NCBI GenBank assembly: GCA_014377445.1
Contig: JACMPP010000107.1
Location: forward strand, 1-56,285
DNA from: Oligoflexus sp.
GTDB lineage: Bacteria > Bdellovibrionota_B > Oligoflexia > Oligoflexales > Oligoflexaceae
DNA: 56,285 bases
Reading direction: 5' to 3'
The position numbers and the translations under genes are program-made. The notes under the pieces were generated by a model. The model was not told where the DNA came from. It did no database searches and saw nothing but the letters and a program-made list of their open reading frames with translations. Shown here one piece after another: positions 8,902-17,210 of this stretch; within the stretch, counting starts at the first letter, position 1; each line of letters starts with the position of its first letter.

Positions 8902-10044
8902 ATGTGGATTGATCAGGCCAGCGGAGTACTAAAAAATTCGACCTATTTGGGCGTCGATTTATTTGAGTGGTGCATCATTGCCGCCGTAACGGCTTTGCTC
9001 TGGAGCGCGCTTAGTTTCATCAAAAGACGATTTGGTAAGAAAACCTCCCGCATCGCCCTTCAAACTTCGACGCACTGGGACGACATCGTCGGTCGTATGA
9101 TCGACAGAATGCATGGCGTGTTTATCTTGGTCTCGAGCCTGTATTTCGCGGCCTCAATCATGGGAGCTGCGCCGCAGGCCTTGGCTTTACTCTATAAATT
9201 TTTGGTTGTGACTGTCTTTTTCCAGGCGGCTTTGTGGGGCAATGAAATCCTGGCCTATCTTTTGAGCCGTTATTTAGCGAAGCGTTATGGTCAAAAGGAC
9301 GACAAGGTCGATAATCTTTCGACTTATAGCGCCATCAATATCACGGCGAAGTTTGTGCTCTGGACGGTTCTCTTTCTCCTCCTGCTCGACAACCTTGGCA
9401 TCAACATCACGGCCTTGGTCACCGGCCTGGGTATCGGCGGTATTGCGATTGCTCTCGCGGTACAGAATATTTTGGGCGATATCTTTGCTTCACTCACGAT
9501 CGTTCTGGATGGTCCCTTTGAAGTGGGAGACTTCATTGTTGCGGATGACAAGTCGGGCACGGTTGAAGCGATCGGCTTAAAAACGAGCCGTATTCGAGCG
9601 CTTTCCGGCGAGCAGCTAGTTTTTCCCAACAAAAAATTAATCGAAGGTTACATTCAGAATTTCAAGCGCATGCAGGAGCGGCGGGTCATTTTTAACTTCA
9701 ATATGGAGTATGGTACTTCCGCCGAAAATCTGGAACAGATTCCGATCATCATCACCGAGATCATCAAGGCTCAGGAGAATGTTCGCTTTGATCGCGCGCA
9801 TTTTGCCAAACTCGGTCCGGAGGCTTTGGAGTTTGAGGTCGTCTATATGATGCTGAGCGCGGAATATAAGCTCGCCATGGACACGCAGCAGAGAATTCTG
9901 ATCGATTTTTACAAACGTTGCCAGGCCATGGGCGCAAAATTCGCGGCGCAAACACCCTCGTCGGTGCTCATGCTGCCGAATGCCTCTCAGAAGGGCCAAA
10001 CCCAGAATATGGGCCAGACCCAAGGCGCCACTCAGTTGACCTGA
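8902..10044 (+). CDS. MscS-family mechanosensitive channel
   Basis: 380 residues. It has three to four membrane helices in the first 185 residues. The third is the pore helix, rich in G and A: L-V-T-G-L-G-I-G-G-I-A-I-A-L-A-V-Q-N-I-L-G-D-I-F-A. The conserved beta domain follows (F-E-V-G-D-F-I, then G-T-V-E-A-I-G-L-K-T-S-R-I-R, then F-P-N-K). The channel opens under membrane tension and releases solutes during osmotic downshock. The last 20 residues are glutamine-rich and unlike the family core. It is an isolated transcription unit convergent with the SDR gene. Confidence 0.9.
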   Translation: MWIDQASGVLKNSTYLGVDLFEWCIIAAVTALLWSALSFIKRRFGKKTSRIALQTSTHWDDIVGRMIDRMHGVFILVSSLYFAASIMGAAPQALALLYKFLVVTVFFQAALWGNEILAYLLSRYLAKRYGQKDDKVDNLSTYSAINITAKFVLWTVLFLLLLDNLGINITALVTGLGIGGIAIALAVQNILGDIFASLTIVLDGPFEVGDFIVADDKSGTVEAIGLKTSRIRALSGEQLVFPNKKLIEGYIQNFKRMQERRVIFNFNMEYGTSAENLEQIPIIITEIIKAQENVRFDRAHFAKLGPEALEFEVVYMMLSAEYKLAMDTQQRILIDFYKRCQAMGAKFAAQTPSSVLMLPNASQKGQTQNMGQTQGATQLT

Positions 10045-10057
10045 GTGGCTGGGATTC

Positions 10058-10879
10058 TTAAAATTTCAATCGGGAAAAAATAAATTCGGGAAGGTGGCGA
10101 ATGATGAACATGATCAGTCGCCAAAACGAAGGTGTGTAGAGCACCGGAGTCTTCTGGGAAATGGCTTTGATGATGTCGCGTGACACCTTTTTAGGCGAAG
10201 CCATCAAAGGCGACCGCGGGAGGTGTTCGGTCATCGCCGTAGCCACCATTCCCGGTTTCACGGTGAGAACAAAAACGCCTTTGGGGAGAAGGCGCGCCCT
10301 GAGTCCCGAGGTGAACTCGGAGATGGCGGACTTGGTGCTGCCGTAAGCAAAATTCGAAGCACGCCCACGATCACCCGCCACGCTGGAAATGACGGCAATC
10401 GTGCCCCTTTTCCGCTCGCCCATCGCTTCTTCAAGCGCCATGAGAATGCCTATCGGCGAGAGAACATTTACCCTGAAAAGCAGATCCATGGCCTGAGGGG
10501 ATTTCATCAATGCGTCATTGTCCCCAAGGATGCCATGGGCAATCAAGACGGTATCGGGCGCTTCGGTCTGTTTGATGATCTCCTTCGTCGCGGCATAACT
10601 GCCTTCCAGCGCATCGAGGGAATAGCAGACGATGGCGACGTTTTTCGCGCCGCGTGTATAGAGATCCGCACTGATGTCTTTCAGTTTGTCTTCGTCACGG
10701 GCGATGAGTGTGAAGCGGGCCTTGCGATCCGCAAAAGGCCGTGCAAATTCTAGCGCTATGCCGGAGCTCGCCCCAAAAATCATCACGTGATGGGGATTCT
10801 TTTTCTCTTTTTCCGACTCTTTGTCCTTGGCTCTCAGGTTGCGATTCGATTCCTGAGCCAGCTTGGATTGATCAACCAC
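10058..10879 (-). CDS. SDR oxidoreductase, DprE2-like
   Basis: 273 residues. The Rossmann motif G-A-S-S-G-I-A is near residue 36, and the catalytic S...Y-x-x-x-K is visible as V-I-S-S-V-A-G followed by Y-G-S-T-K-S-A. The closest family pattern is decaprenylphosphoryl-2-keto-ribose reductase (DprE2), because it directly follows and overlaps (8 bases) a DprE1-like oxidase. Together such pairs epimerise the 2-position of a polyprenyl-linked or free sugar by oxidation then reduction. The first 30 residues are charged and probably not folded. The C-terminal I-I-R-H-L-P-E-F may touch the membrane. Confidence 0.8.
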   Translation of the reverse strand: MVDQSKLAQESNRNLRAKDKESEKEKKNPHHVMIFGASSGIALEFARPFADRKARFTLIARDEDKLKDISADLYTRGAKNVAIVCYSLDALEGSYAATKEIIKQTEAPDTVLIAHGILGDNDALMKSPQAMDLLFRVNVLSPIGILMALEEAMGERKRGTIAVISSVAGDRGRASNFAYGSTKSAISEFTSGLRARLLPKGVFVLTVKPGMVATAMTEHLPRSPLMASPKKVSRDIIKAISQKTPVLYTPSFWRLIMFIIRHLPEFIFSRLKF

Positions 10880-12230
10880 GTGTACTTACCCTTTCCCAAA
10901 ACATCGATTGGAACTTGGGATCGATGTAACGCTCAAATTCTTTCCACTGTGGATAGGCTGTTTGGAAGGTGAGAGCGCTCATCAAAGCGTCTTTGGCCGG
11001 ATAAAGCTTTCCTCCGGCGCGGATGACGATTTTATCCAGCTCATGAAAAAGTTCGATCGATTTCCTGCCTTGGTTTCTAAAGTCGAGGGCCAGCGTATAG
11101 CCTTCGGAAGGATAGGACATCATGCCTGGTGACGCGATGTTACCAAAGCGCTTTAAAACGGCCAGAAACGAGCCTTGTCCCGACCGTTCGATCCGATCGA
11201 ACAGTTGCTTTAAGTCTTCAACCTTATTCGTCGGGACTGTGCATTGGTATTGAAGCAAACCCTTCTTGCCATAAATCCGATTCCAGTTCCCTACGGCGTC
11301 CAGGGGATAGAAGAATGGATCGAAGCCCTGGCGAACCATCTTCAGTTTGGAAAACTGTTTGTGGTAATAGGCTTCATTGAAAGCTTTGATGGTAAATCGA
11401 TTGAGCGTAAATTCCGGCGCATCGATCGGCATAGTGATTAAAGGGCTCTTTTGTTTGGAATAGCTGCGGAGGTCGCCGCCTTTTGCGTGATTGCCGCGAA
11501 TGAAAACGCCGCGTCCCCGTTGGTCGCCCTTCGCCATGCAGTCGATCCAGGAGACAGTATATTCGTAATCCTGATCGGAGGTTCTATCGATCTCAAAGAA
11601 TTCACCAAGACCTGTCGTCTTAATCATTTCTGCGTCGATATAGGGCGATTCGATGGGTATAAGCTGGATTGTGCAGGAGAGAATAAGGCCTGTGAGTCCC
11701 AAGCCTCCGATCGTTGCCCGAAAGAGAGCCTCTTCCTGCTGCAACGAGCATTGCAGATGTTCGCCATTGCTTCGCATCAATTCGAGGTCGATGATATGGC
11801 AACCGATCGTGCCCCGACGATGATGGTTTTTGCCGTGAACGTCGTTGGCTATGGCCCCGCCCATGGTCACATATTTGGTTCCGGGCGAGACAGGAATAAA
11901 CCAGCCGCGAGGGACGGAGAATTTCAACAGATCCTCGATGCTCAACCCGGCCTCGCAGCTAAGGCGTCCGGTCTCGGGATCGAAATGTCGGAATTTGTTG
12001 AGTTGGCTGGTTTGAATTAGAGTGCCGCCATTGATCAGGCAGCTATCACCATAGCTACGGCCGAGGCCATAGGCGAGGACCGGTCCGGTCCATTGGGAAA
12101 GGGCAAAAGCATCCTTCCGCCAGTGCAAAATTTTTGAGTCTTTTTCCTGGCCCTTGATACGGCCCCACGAATGAGTCGGCACGTGCTGAATCCTTTCCCA
12201 GAAAACAGCGCCCGGCAAAGGCGCGGCCAC
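10872..12230 (-). CDS. FAD-binding oxidase, DprE1-like
   Basis: Up to 452 residues. The PP-loop FAD-binding part shows G-L-G-R-S-Y-G-D near residue 57, then P-V-S-P-G-T-K-Y-V-T-M-G-G-A-I-A-N-D-V-H-G-K-N-H-H, the classic VAO/DprE1 signature. An ALO-type C-terminal domain with A-V-L-K-R-F-G follows. The family oxidises the 2-hydroxyl of decaprenylphosphoryl-ribose in mycobacteria; homologues in Gram-negatives act on unknown sugars. The GTG at 12230 has no ribosome site. A second GTG at 12182 is preceded by AAAGGA at good distance and may be the true start. It overlaps the SDR downstream by 8 bases. Confidence 0.82.
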   Translation of the reverse strand: MAAPLPGAVFWERIQHVPTHSWGRIKGQEKDSKILHWRKDAFALSQWTGPVLAYGLGRSYGDSCLINGGTLIQTSQLNKFRHFDPETGRLSCEAGLSIEDLLKFSVPRGWFIPVSPGTKYVTMGGAIANDVHGKNHHRRGTIGCHIIDLELMRSNGEHLQCSLQQEEALFRATIGGLGLTGLILSCTIQLIPIESPYIDAEMIKTTGLGEFFEIDRTSDQDYEYTVSWIDCMAKGDQRGRGVFIRGNHAKGGDLRSYSKQKSPLITMPIDAPEFTLNRFTIKAFNEAYYHKQFSKLKMVRQGFDPFFYPLDAVGNWNRIYGKKGLLQYQCTVPTNKVEDLKQLFDRIERSGQGSFLAVLKRFGNIASPGMMSYPSEGYTLALDFRNQGRKSIELFHELDKIVIRAGGKLYPAKDALMSALTFQTAYPQWKEFERYIDPKFQSMFWERVSTRG

Positions 12231-12325
12231 GAACTATCGTATGTTGGTGTCGTTCTAGGAGATTCTAACGCTAATGGATTGATTTGACTAGAAAGGGTCT
12301 GAGAATTGCGATGGCTTCTGGGACC

Positions 12326-13246
12326 TTAGAGGCTGGCCTGGCCATCGCCGACGATCGCGGGGAAACGAGCTTGTGGGGTGCTCAATACTTCGTCAACCGC
12401 TTTCAGAAAGGACATGGAGCCCCGAACAGCTCGGCGCACAACGGCATCGAGATGATTGGGCATCGGTGTGGCTTCCTGGGCGACTTCAAATGTCAGGGCA
12501 TAGGTGCCGTGGCGCATGTAGGCGAAGTCTATATATTCACCATCGGTTTGGTAGTCATAAAACGACTGCGATGTGCGATTCACTTGCATCGTTTTCGCGA
12601 CGCTGGCCGCGAGCGTGCGGAAAACCGGGTCGTGCTGACTCAGAGTTGGTGTGTGACACCAGGGCCAGAGCACGGCTTCGAGTCCGGAGTGAAATGCGGC
12701 GGAGGCCACGACTTTTTCCTTGATCATCAGATCGCGAACCAGTCGGGTTTCAACTAGCTGAAATGCTTCTTTTTCAGGCTTGTTCGGTGTTGCGTAATCG
12801 CGATTGGGGTCGATGCCGCGGGAATCCGTGCGCAAATTCAAGGCGTGGCCGTCAGGATTGACCATCGGCTGAAGAATGATGCGATAACGGCGCAGCAGGC
12901 GATCGATCGAACTGTTGTTCTGCCCGCGAACGAGATAGTCGATAACGGCCAACACCGCTTCGGTAGAAGCACGTTCGTTACCGTGATGGGTACCATTGAA
13001 ATAAATGGCAGGTGCATCGCGGCTCAGGTTCTTGGTGATAGCCACGATGGAAATCTCGCGACCCTGAGCTGATTTGCCAAGGATCTCAAAGTGAACTAAT
13101 TCTGGGTTGTTAAGGGCTTCGGTGCGAAGGAAGGCAGCGATCTCATCTTGATCGTGATAGCGATTGAAGTCGAGGGCCCACGCAGTTGGCGAGAGCCAAA
13201 GGACGACTAAAATGAGCTTCAATGATTGTAATAAGGGAGATTTCAT
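12326..13246 (-). CDS. M14 zinc carboxypeptidase, secreted
   Basis: 306 residues with a signal peptide (MKSPLLQSLKLILVVLWL...). The zinc ligands appear as H-H-G-N-E-R-A-S and, further on, A-A-F-H-S-G. R-G-I-D-P-N-R-D-Y is the substrate-binding segment, and the catalytic glutamate is in L-T-F-E-V-A-Q-E. M14 enzymes remove C-terminal residues from peptides; bacterial periplasmic members often act on peptidoglycan peptides or scavenged peptides. Around 300 residues is a compact member. It may be co-transcribed with the DprE1-like gene 95 bases downstream. Confidence 0.88.
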   Translation of the reverse strand: MKSPLLQSLKLILVVLWLSPTAWALDFNRYHDQDEIAAFLRTEALNNPELVHFEILGKSAQGREISIVAITKNLSRDAPAIYFNGTHHGNERASTEAVLAVIDYLVRGQNNSSIDRLLRRYRIILQPMVNPDGHALNLRTDSRGIDPNRDYATPNKPEKEAFQLVETRLVRDLMIKEKVVASAAFHSGLEAVLWPWCHTPTLSQHDPVFRTLAASVAKTMQVNRTSQSFYDYQTDGEYIDFAYMRHGTYALTFEVAQEATPMPNHLDAVVRRAVRGSMSFLKAVDEVLSTPQARFPAIVGDGQASL

Positions 13247-13416
13247 TATGCGTGCGTATCCTGATTGAATAGCTTGCCCGGATTCTATCGATTGCCTAAC
13301 CGAGTGTCAATTGACAAGCTGCGAGTGTGAGCCTTGAAAGGGCTAGTGTTGAAGGTTTTTCCAAAACATCGATAAAATTTCTAAACCGCCTCAGCACCCA
13401 TGCATCGTGTTCCCGT

Positions 13417-13445
13417 TTGACAAGTAAGACCCGGAATTGAATAAA
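13417..13445 (+). promoter_or_regulatory. Putative promoter of the GNAT gene
   Basis: A perfect -35 TTGACA (13417-13422) followed after 17 bases by AATAAA (13440-13445), with TAAATA two bases later as an alternative. It lies about 50 bases upstream of the ATG at 13497. Confidence 0.4.
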
Positions 13446-13496
13446 TAGGATAAACAAACCTCGATTGCTTCGTTCTGAAACGCGCCTGGAGGCTTT

Positions 13497-14615
13497 ATGA
13501 CAGCGCCGTTCCGTATTCGCGAAGCCGGTTTAGATGATAACGATCGGCTTATCGAACTGGCACGCCATTGCCCGACTCAGGGTAGGATATCGAGCTATTC
13601 CGATCGCTACCCTGATTTCTTTGCGCTTACTCGTCAGCAAGGGGAGCGAAGCTTTGTCTATGTCGCCGAATCATTGCATGGCGACTTGGTTGCCAGTGCG
13701 GTTTTTCTTGAGCGCAGTGAGAACCGCAACGGACTCAACGTCAAGGTGCTCCATTTCGGTGATATGCGGGTTCATCCGGCGGTAAGGCGGACACGCGTTT
13801 CGGCGAAACTCATTCAGATTTACAATGACCTACTCCAAAGCGGCAAGTACGATCACGGTGTTGTTGAAATTCTGAAAAGCAATACGGCTCCGAGTCGTGC
13901 GAACACACTTCTTCGATCGCAGATGAACATTCGTTCCGACGCCCATATCACGATCTATAAGCTTTTGCCGGTCTGGAATTATAAGATTTCTAAAAATTGG
14001 ACCTATCGTCAGGCCAAGGAGCAGGATCTCCCGCGCCTCGCCAAACTTCTGCACAGCGTTTACCAGAATGTGGACGGGGCCCCGAGCTTTTCCATCGAGT
14101 GGCTCCAGGAGGCTCTCAACAAACACTCGTCATTTTCCCTGGCCAATATTTGGGTGGCGCAGAACGCAGACGGTGAGATAAGTGCGTGTCTGGCCCACTG
14201 GGATCAATCGGCATTGCGCAAAACGATCATTTTACGGTATTCTCAGGCTCTCAAGTTTATCGTTCGTCTCCTAACGACCCTGGGTCTTCTGTGGCAACTG
14301 CCGCCACCCCCAAAGGCAGGACGATCACTGCATTTTCAGTACTTTCGTTGGTTAGCGGCCAAACCCGAAAACATCCGAGCCCTGCAGTCTCTTGTACGAT
14401 TTGCCATGCACAAGTCCAGAGAAGGCGGCAAAAGCCAGTTTATTATGGTAGGGTTTCATCCACGAGATCCTTTGAAAGCGGCAATAAGAGGCATCCTTAA
14501 GTTTAGGGAACCCTTGCATGTGTATTCGCATCGCCTGATGACACAACCTTCCGCAGTCACTCAGGCCCCCGCGACCCCTGGACAGTCTCTTTATGTGGAT
14601 TTAGCTCTGATCTAA
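13497..14615 (+). CDS. GNAT-family acetyltransferase-like protein
   Basis: 372 residues. The N-terminal half has GNAT features: I-R-E-A-G-L-D-D-N at the start, V-A-S-A-V-F-L-E, F-G-D-M-R-V-H-P-A-V-R-R-T-R-V-S-A-K-L (motif A, acetyl-CoA pyrophosphate loop), and N-T-A-P-S-R-A-N. The C-terminal half looks like a second, degenerate GNAT fold. It lies 56 bases before an ATP-grasp gene on the same strand, so the two may act together in making or modifying a small peptide or amino acid. The substrate is not deducible. Confidence 0.7.
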   Translation: MTAPFRIREAGLDDNDRLIELARHCPTQGRISSYSDRYPDFFALTRQQGERSFVYVAESLHGDLVASAVFLERSENRNGLNVKVLHFGDMRVHPAVRRTRVSAKLIQIYNDLLQSGKYDHGVVEILKSNTAPSRANTLLRSQMNIRSDAHITIYKLLPVWNYKISKNWTYRQAKEQDLPRLAKLLHSVYQNVDGAPSFSIEWLQEALNKHSSFSLANIWVAQNADGEISACLAHWDQSALRKTIILRYSQALKFIVRLLTTLGLLWQLPPPPKAGRSLHFQYFRWLAAKPENIRALQSLVRFAMHKSREGGKSQFIMVGFHPRDPLKAAIRGILKFREPLHVYSHRLMTQPSAVTQAPATPGQSLYVDLALI

Positions 14616-14671
14616 TCATGCGTATACCCGGGACCAGGTAGGACTTGGTAAACACTTTTAAGGAAGAACTC

Positions 14672-15826
14672 ATGGCGAAAAGGGTTTTGGTAACTGCGGG
14701 CCGATTGCCTGCAGCGCTGGAGATTTGTCGCGGACTTGCGAAAACCGGGGCTACTGTTATTTCTGCAGATAGCCATCCGACTCACATCTGCCAAGGTTCC
14801 CGCAGCGTCTCCCGAAGCTACCAAATTGCATCTCCCCGTCTTAACTTTGAACGTTATCGGGAAAATATTCTCGACATCGTTAAGCGCGAGAAGATTGATT
14901 TGATCGTTCCCGCCAGCGAGGATGTTTTTCACCTCGCGCGTATGGCTCCTGAACTCAAAGAGCATTGTGAACTCTTCTTTCCCGAGACAGATTTGCTCTT
15001 TGCCGTGCATCACAAACAAAAGTTTATTGAGATGGCCGCAGACCTTGGTCTGGCCGTGCCGCAGTCGCAGCTCTATACAGCGGAAGATCACATTCCTGAC
15101 TACTGCAAGAAAGATTATATTCTCAAACAAGTGTTCTCGCGTGCGGGGCAGGGCGTGGTCTTTGCCGAAGCCGGTGTGCATCCCAAGCAATATGGTGCGG
15201 ATGCCGATGGCTCCTGGGTCCTTCAGGAAAAACTTGAAGGCGAAACGCTTTGTTCCTGCACGATCGTACACAATGGCAAAATCGGGGCGCACCTCGTCTA
15301 TCGCCCTTCGGTTATTCTGGGTTCGGTCGCTGTGGTTTTTCGCCAGATCAATCAGCAGGCGATTCGAAAATGGGTTGAAACCTTCGTGGCAGCGACTGGT
15401 TATCACGGGATTGTGTCGATGGATTTCATCGTCAACAGTCAGGGCGAAGTCGCCGCGATCGAATGCAATCCCAGGCCGACGAGCGGGGTGCATCTCTTCG
15501 AGCCGGCGATGATGGGCTACGCGATCCGTGAACCGTCCAGGCCCCTGCCCGAATTGAGCGGACGGCAGAGGGCGCAAATTACTTTGGGCATGCTCAGTGC
15601 CTTGCCGGCCGTTTTCAGGAAACAAAAAAATCTTCGCGAAAAATTCCTGGATATCGTTCAGGCGCGCGATGTCATGTTTGCTTGGAGAGATCCAGGTCCG
15701 GCTCTCTATCAGGTGATTTGTTACGGCTATCTTTTCTACCTATCATGGACCCGCAAGATTTCGCTTACGGCCTGCATGATGGACGGGGTGGAATGGAACG
15801 GTGAGGAAGCTCCGTTGCCTGTTTAA
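14672..15826 (+). CDS. ATP-grasp domain protein (amide/peptide ligase type)
   Basis: 384 residues from ATG at 14672, chosen because AAGGAAG sits 6 bases upstream; an upstream in-frame TTG at 14645 is less likely. The N-terminal Rossmann-like domain has R-V-L-V-T-A-G-R. The ATP-grasp core includes Y-I-L-K-Q-V-F-S-R-A-G-Q-G-V, then W-V-L-Q-E-K-L-E-G-E and the metal-binding A-I-E-C-N-P-R-P-T-S-G-V-H. Such enzymes ligate a carboxylate to an amine through an acyl phosphate. It probably forms an operon with the preceding GNAT gene. Confidence 0.82.
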   Translation: MAKRVLVTAGRLPAALEICRGLAKTGATVISADSHPTHICQGSRSVSRSYQIASPRLNFERYRENILDIVKREKIDLIVPASEDVFHLARMAPELKEHCELFFPETDLLFAVHHKQKFIEMAADLGLAVPQSQLYTAEDHIPDYCKKDYILKQVFSRAGQGVVFAEAGVHPKQYGADADGSWVLQEKLEGETLCSCTIVHNGKIGAHLVYRPSVILGSVAVVFRQINQQAIRKWVETFVAATGYHGIVSMDFIVNSQGEVAAIECNPRPTSGVHLFEPAMMGYAIREPSRPLPELSGRQRAQITLGMLSALPAVFRKQKNLREKFLDIVQARDVMFAWRDPGPALYQVICYGYLFYLSWTRKISLTACMMDGVEWNGEEAPLPV

Positions 15827-15854
15827 CTCAGATTAATTTTTTTCGCATAAAAAT

Positions 15855-15887
15855 GGCCCTGGAAACTGATTGTTTCCGGGGTCTTTT
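15855..15887 (+). terminator. Terminator after the ATP-grasp gene
   Basis: GGCCCTGGAAAC (15855-15866) pairs with GTTTCCGGGGTC (15872-15883) around a short loop, followed by TTTT. Confidence 0.65.
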
Positions 15888-16009
15888 CCTGCGATGGGCG
15901 CGTCAAGCTGTTGAGGGGGTGGAGGGCGTGGTCTGTTGCCAGAAAAGAACGCTTTTCAGTCAGGCAATTTTAGGCCTAGAATGTGGAACTGCATATAGAG
16001 GGGCCGGCA

Positions 16010-16717
16010 ATGGAATTGGTTTTGATTACGGGTCATAGTTCAGGCTTGGGCCTTGAGTTAGCAAACGCGTATTTGGAGCGCGAAGCTACCGTTATTGGCA
16101 TGGCCAGGCGCTCTATCAACTCAAAAAATCCCCGTCTCTATCAGTTTCATTTCGATCTGAGCCGCGAAGGCAATTGGGAAGACAAGTTGCGTGAAAGTCT
16201 GCCCCGGCAGGATTGGTCGCGCGTTGTGCTTATCAACTGTGCGGGCACGATAGCACCCACGCAGCCCTATGGATCGATGGAAGGCCTTCAAATCAGTCGG
16301 GCCTTTGAATTGAATGTCACAGCCCCCCTGCGATTGATGAACATCGCCGTTGCAGTCTATAAAGACCGTCCTTTGCGCATAGTGAATGTAAGCAGTGGGG
16401 CGGCGAAGAAGCCGTATCAGGGCTGGTCGGTCTATTGCAGCAGCAAGGCTGCTCTCGCGATGGCTTCCGAGGTTCTGGCCGCCGAAATGGAAACGGCGGA
16501 ACGCGACGTGCGGGTGATCAGTTATTCGCCTGGACCACTCGATACACCGATGCAGCATGAACTTCGTAAAAAGAAGCCGGAAGATTTTCCCCAGGTGGAG
16601 CGCTTCGTACAAATGTTCAACGAAGGCAAACTGGTCTCGCCGAAAGAAGCCGCGCTCGACATGATGAAACAGATCGATCGAACCGATTTACCTTACTATC
16701 TCGACTACAGGCTCTAA
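16010..16717 (+). CDS. SDR oxidoreductase, sepiapterin/benzil-reductase-like
   Basis: 235 residues from ATG at 16010, preceded by AGAGGGG; an upstream GTG at 15983 has no ribosome site. It starts M-E-L-V-L-I-T-G-H-S-S-G-L-G, with the cofactor loop, N-C-A-G near residue 75, and the catalytic S-S-G...Y-C-S-S-K-A-A. The tail S-P-G-P-L-D-T-P-M-Q is typical of the sepiapterin reductase/YueD group, which reduces diketones. It is NADPH-type by the A-R-R after strand 2. Monocistronic and convergent with the next gene. Confidence 0.82.
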   Translation: MELVLITGHSSGLGLELANAYLEREATVIGMARRSINSKNPRLYQFHFDLSREGNWEDKLRESLPRQDWSRVVLINCAGTIAPTQPYGSMEGLQISRAFELNVTAPLRLMNIAVAVYKDRPLRIVNVSSGAAKKPYQGWSVYCSSKAALAMASEVLAAEMETAERDVRVISYSPGPLDTPMQHELRKKKPEDFPQVERFVQMFNEGKLVSPKEAALDMMKQIDRTDLPYYLDYRL

Positions 16718-16771
16718 AATTGTCTTTGGGGATGTCTATCTCTGAGCGCAAAAGTGTATGGCATCCGATCT

Positions 16772-17146
16772 TTATCTGCGAAAATAAACACAAGAAACAC
16801 AAAGCCTACGAAGGCCGTGACCCACAGCCTGTAACCAGCGTGCGCTTCGCGGCGCGCTGAGACCCACTTTTGCGGCCAAAAGCTGATATTTCTTCAGACG
16901 AGAATTGTGCTCGAGAAGGAATTGCCAGGCGGCTTCGCCTTCAAGGAATAGCCCTTCCGTGACAACACGCAGTTCTCGGGGAATGACTTCGTTCCAACTC
17001 GCGGGAGCTGTGGGAGGAACCTGATAGCGCTGCCAGGGGAGAAAAGTCCAGTTGCGTGGGGATTCGTCGGAGACGACTTCGGCAAGTACGCGGCAGACCG
17101 TGCACTGCATATCGAACAAAACCAAAATTAAGCTTTCGGATGGCAT
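16772..17146 (-). CDS. DCC-family (DUF393-like) thiol protein
   Basis: 124 residues. The N-terminus L-V-L-F-D-M-Q-C-T-V-C-R places a C-x-x-C after a beta strand, as in the thioredoxin-like DCC family (usually D-x-x-C-x-x-C). A second cysteine pair C-V-S-C lies 6 residues before the end. Possibly a thiol-disulfide oxidoreductase; the canonical D-G-x-C is replaced by D-M-Q-C. Confidence 0.6.
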   Translation of the reverse strand: MPSESLILVLFDMQCTVCRVLAEVVSDESPRNWTFLPWQRYQVPPTAPASWNEVIPRELRVVTEGLFLEGEAAWQFLLEHNSRLKKYQLLAAKVGLSAPRSARWLQAVGHGLRRLCVSCVYFRR

Positions 17147-17210
17147 AATTCCCTCCCATGTTCATCTTAACACAGGAGGGATAAAGGACAGAGCTCGAGC
17201 CCGTTTTAAC

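Noticed and set aside
14612-15625. 337-codon minus-strand open frame
   Set aside because: It is antisense to the ATP-grasp gene, whose motifs are all in the plus frame; codon bias produces this shadow.
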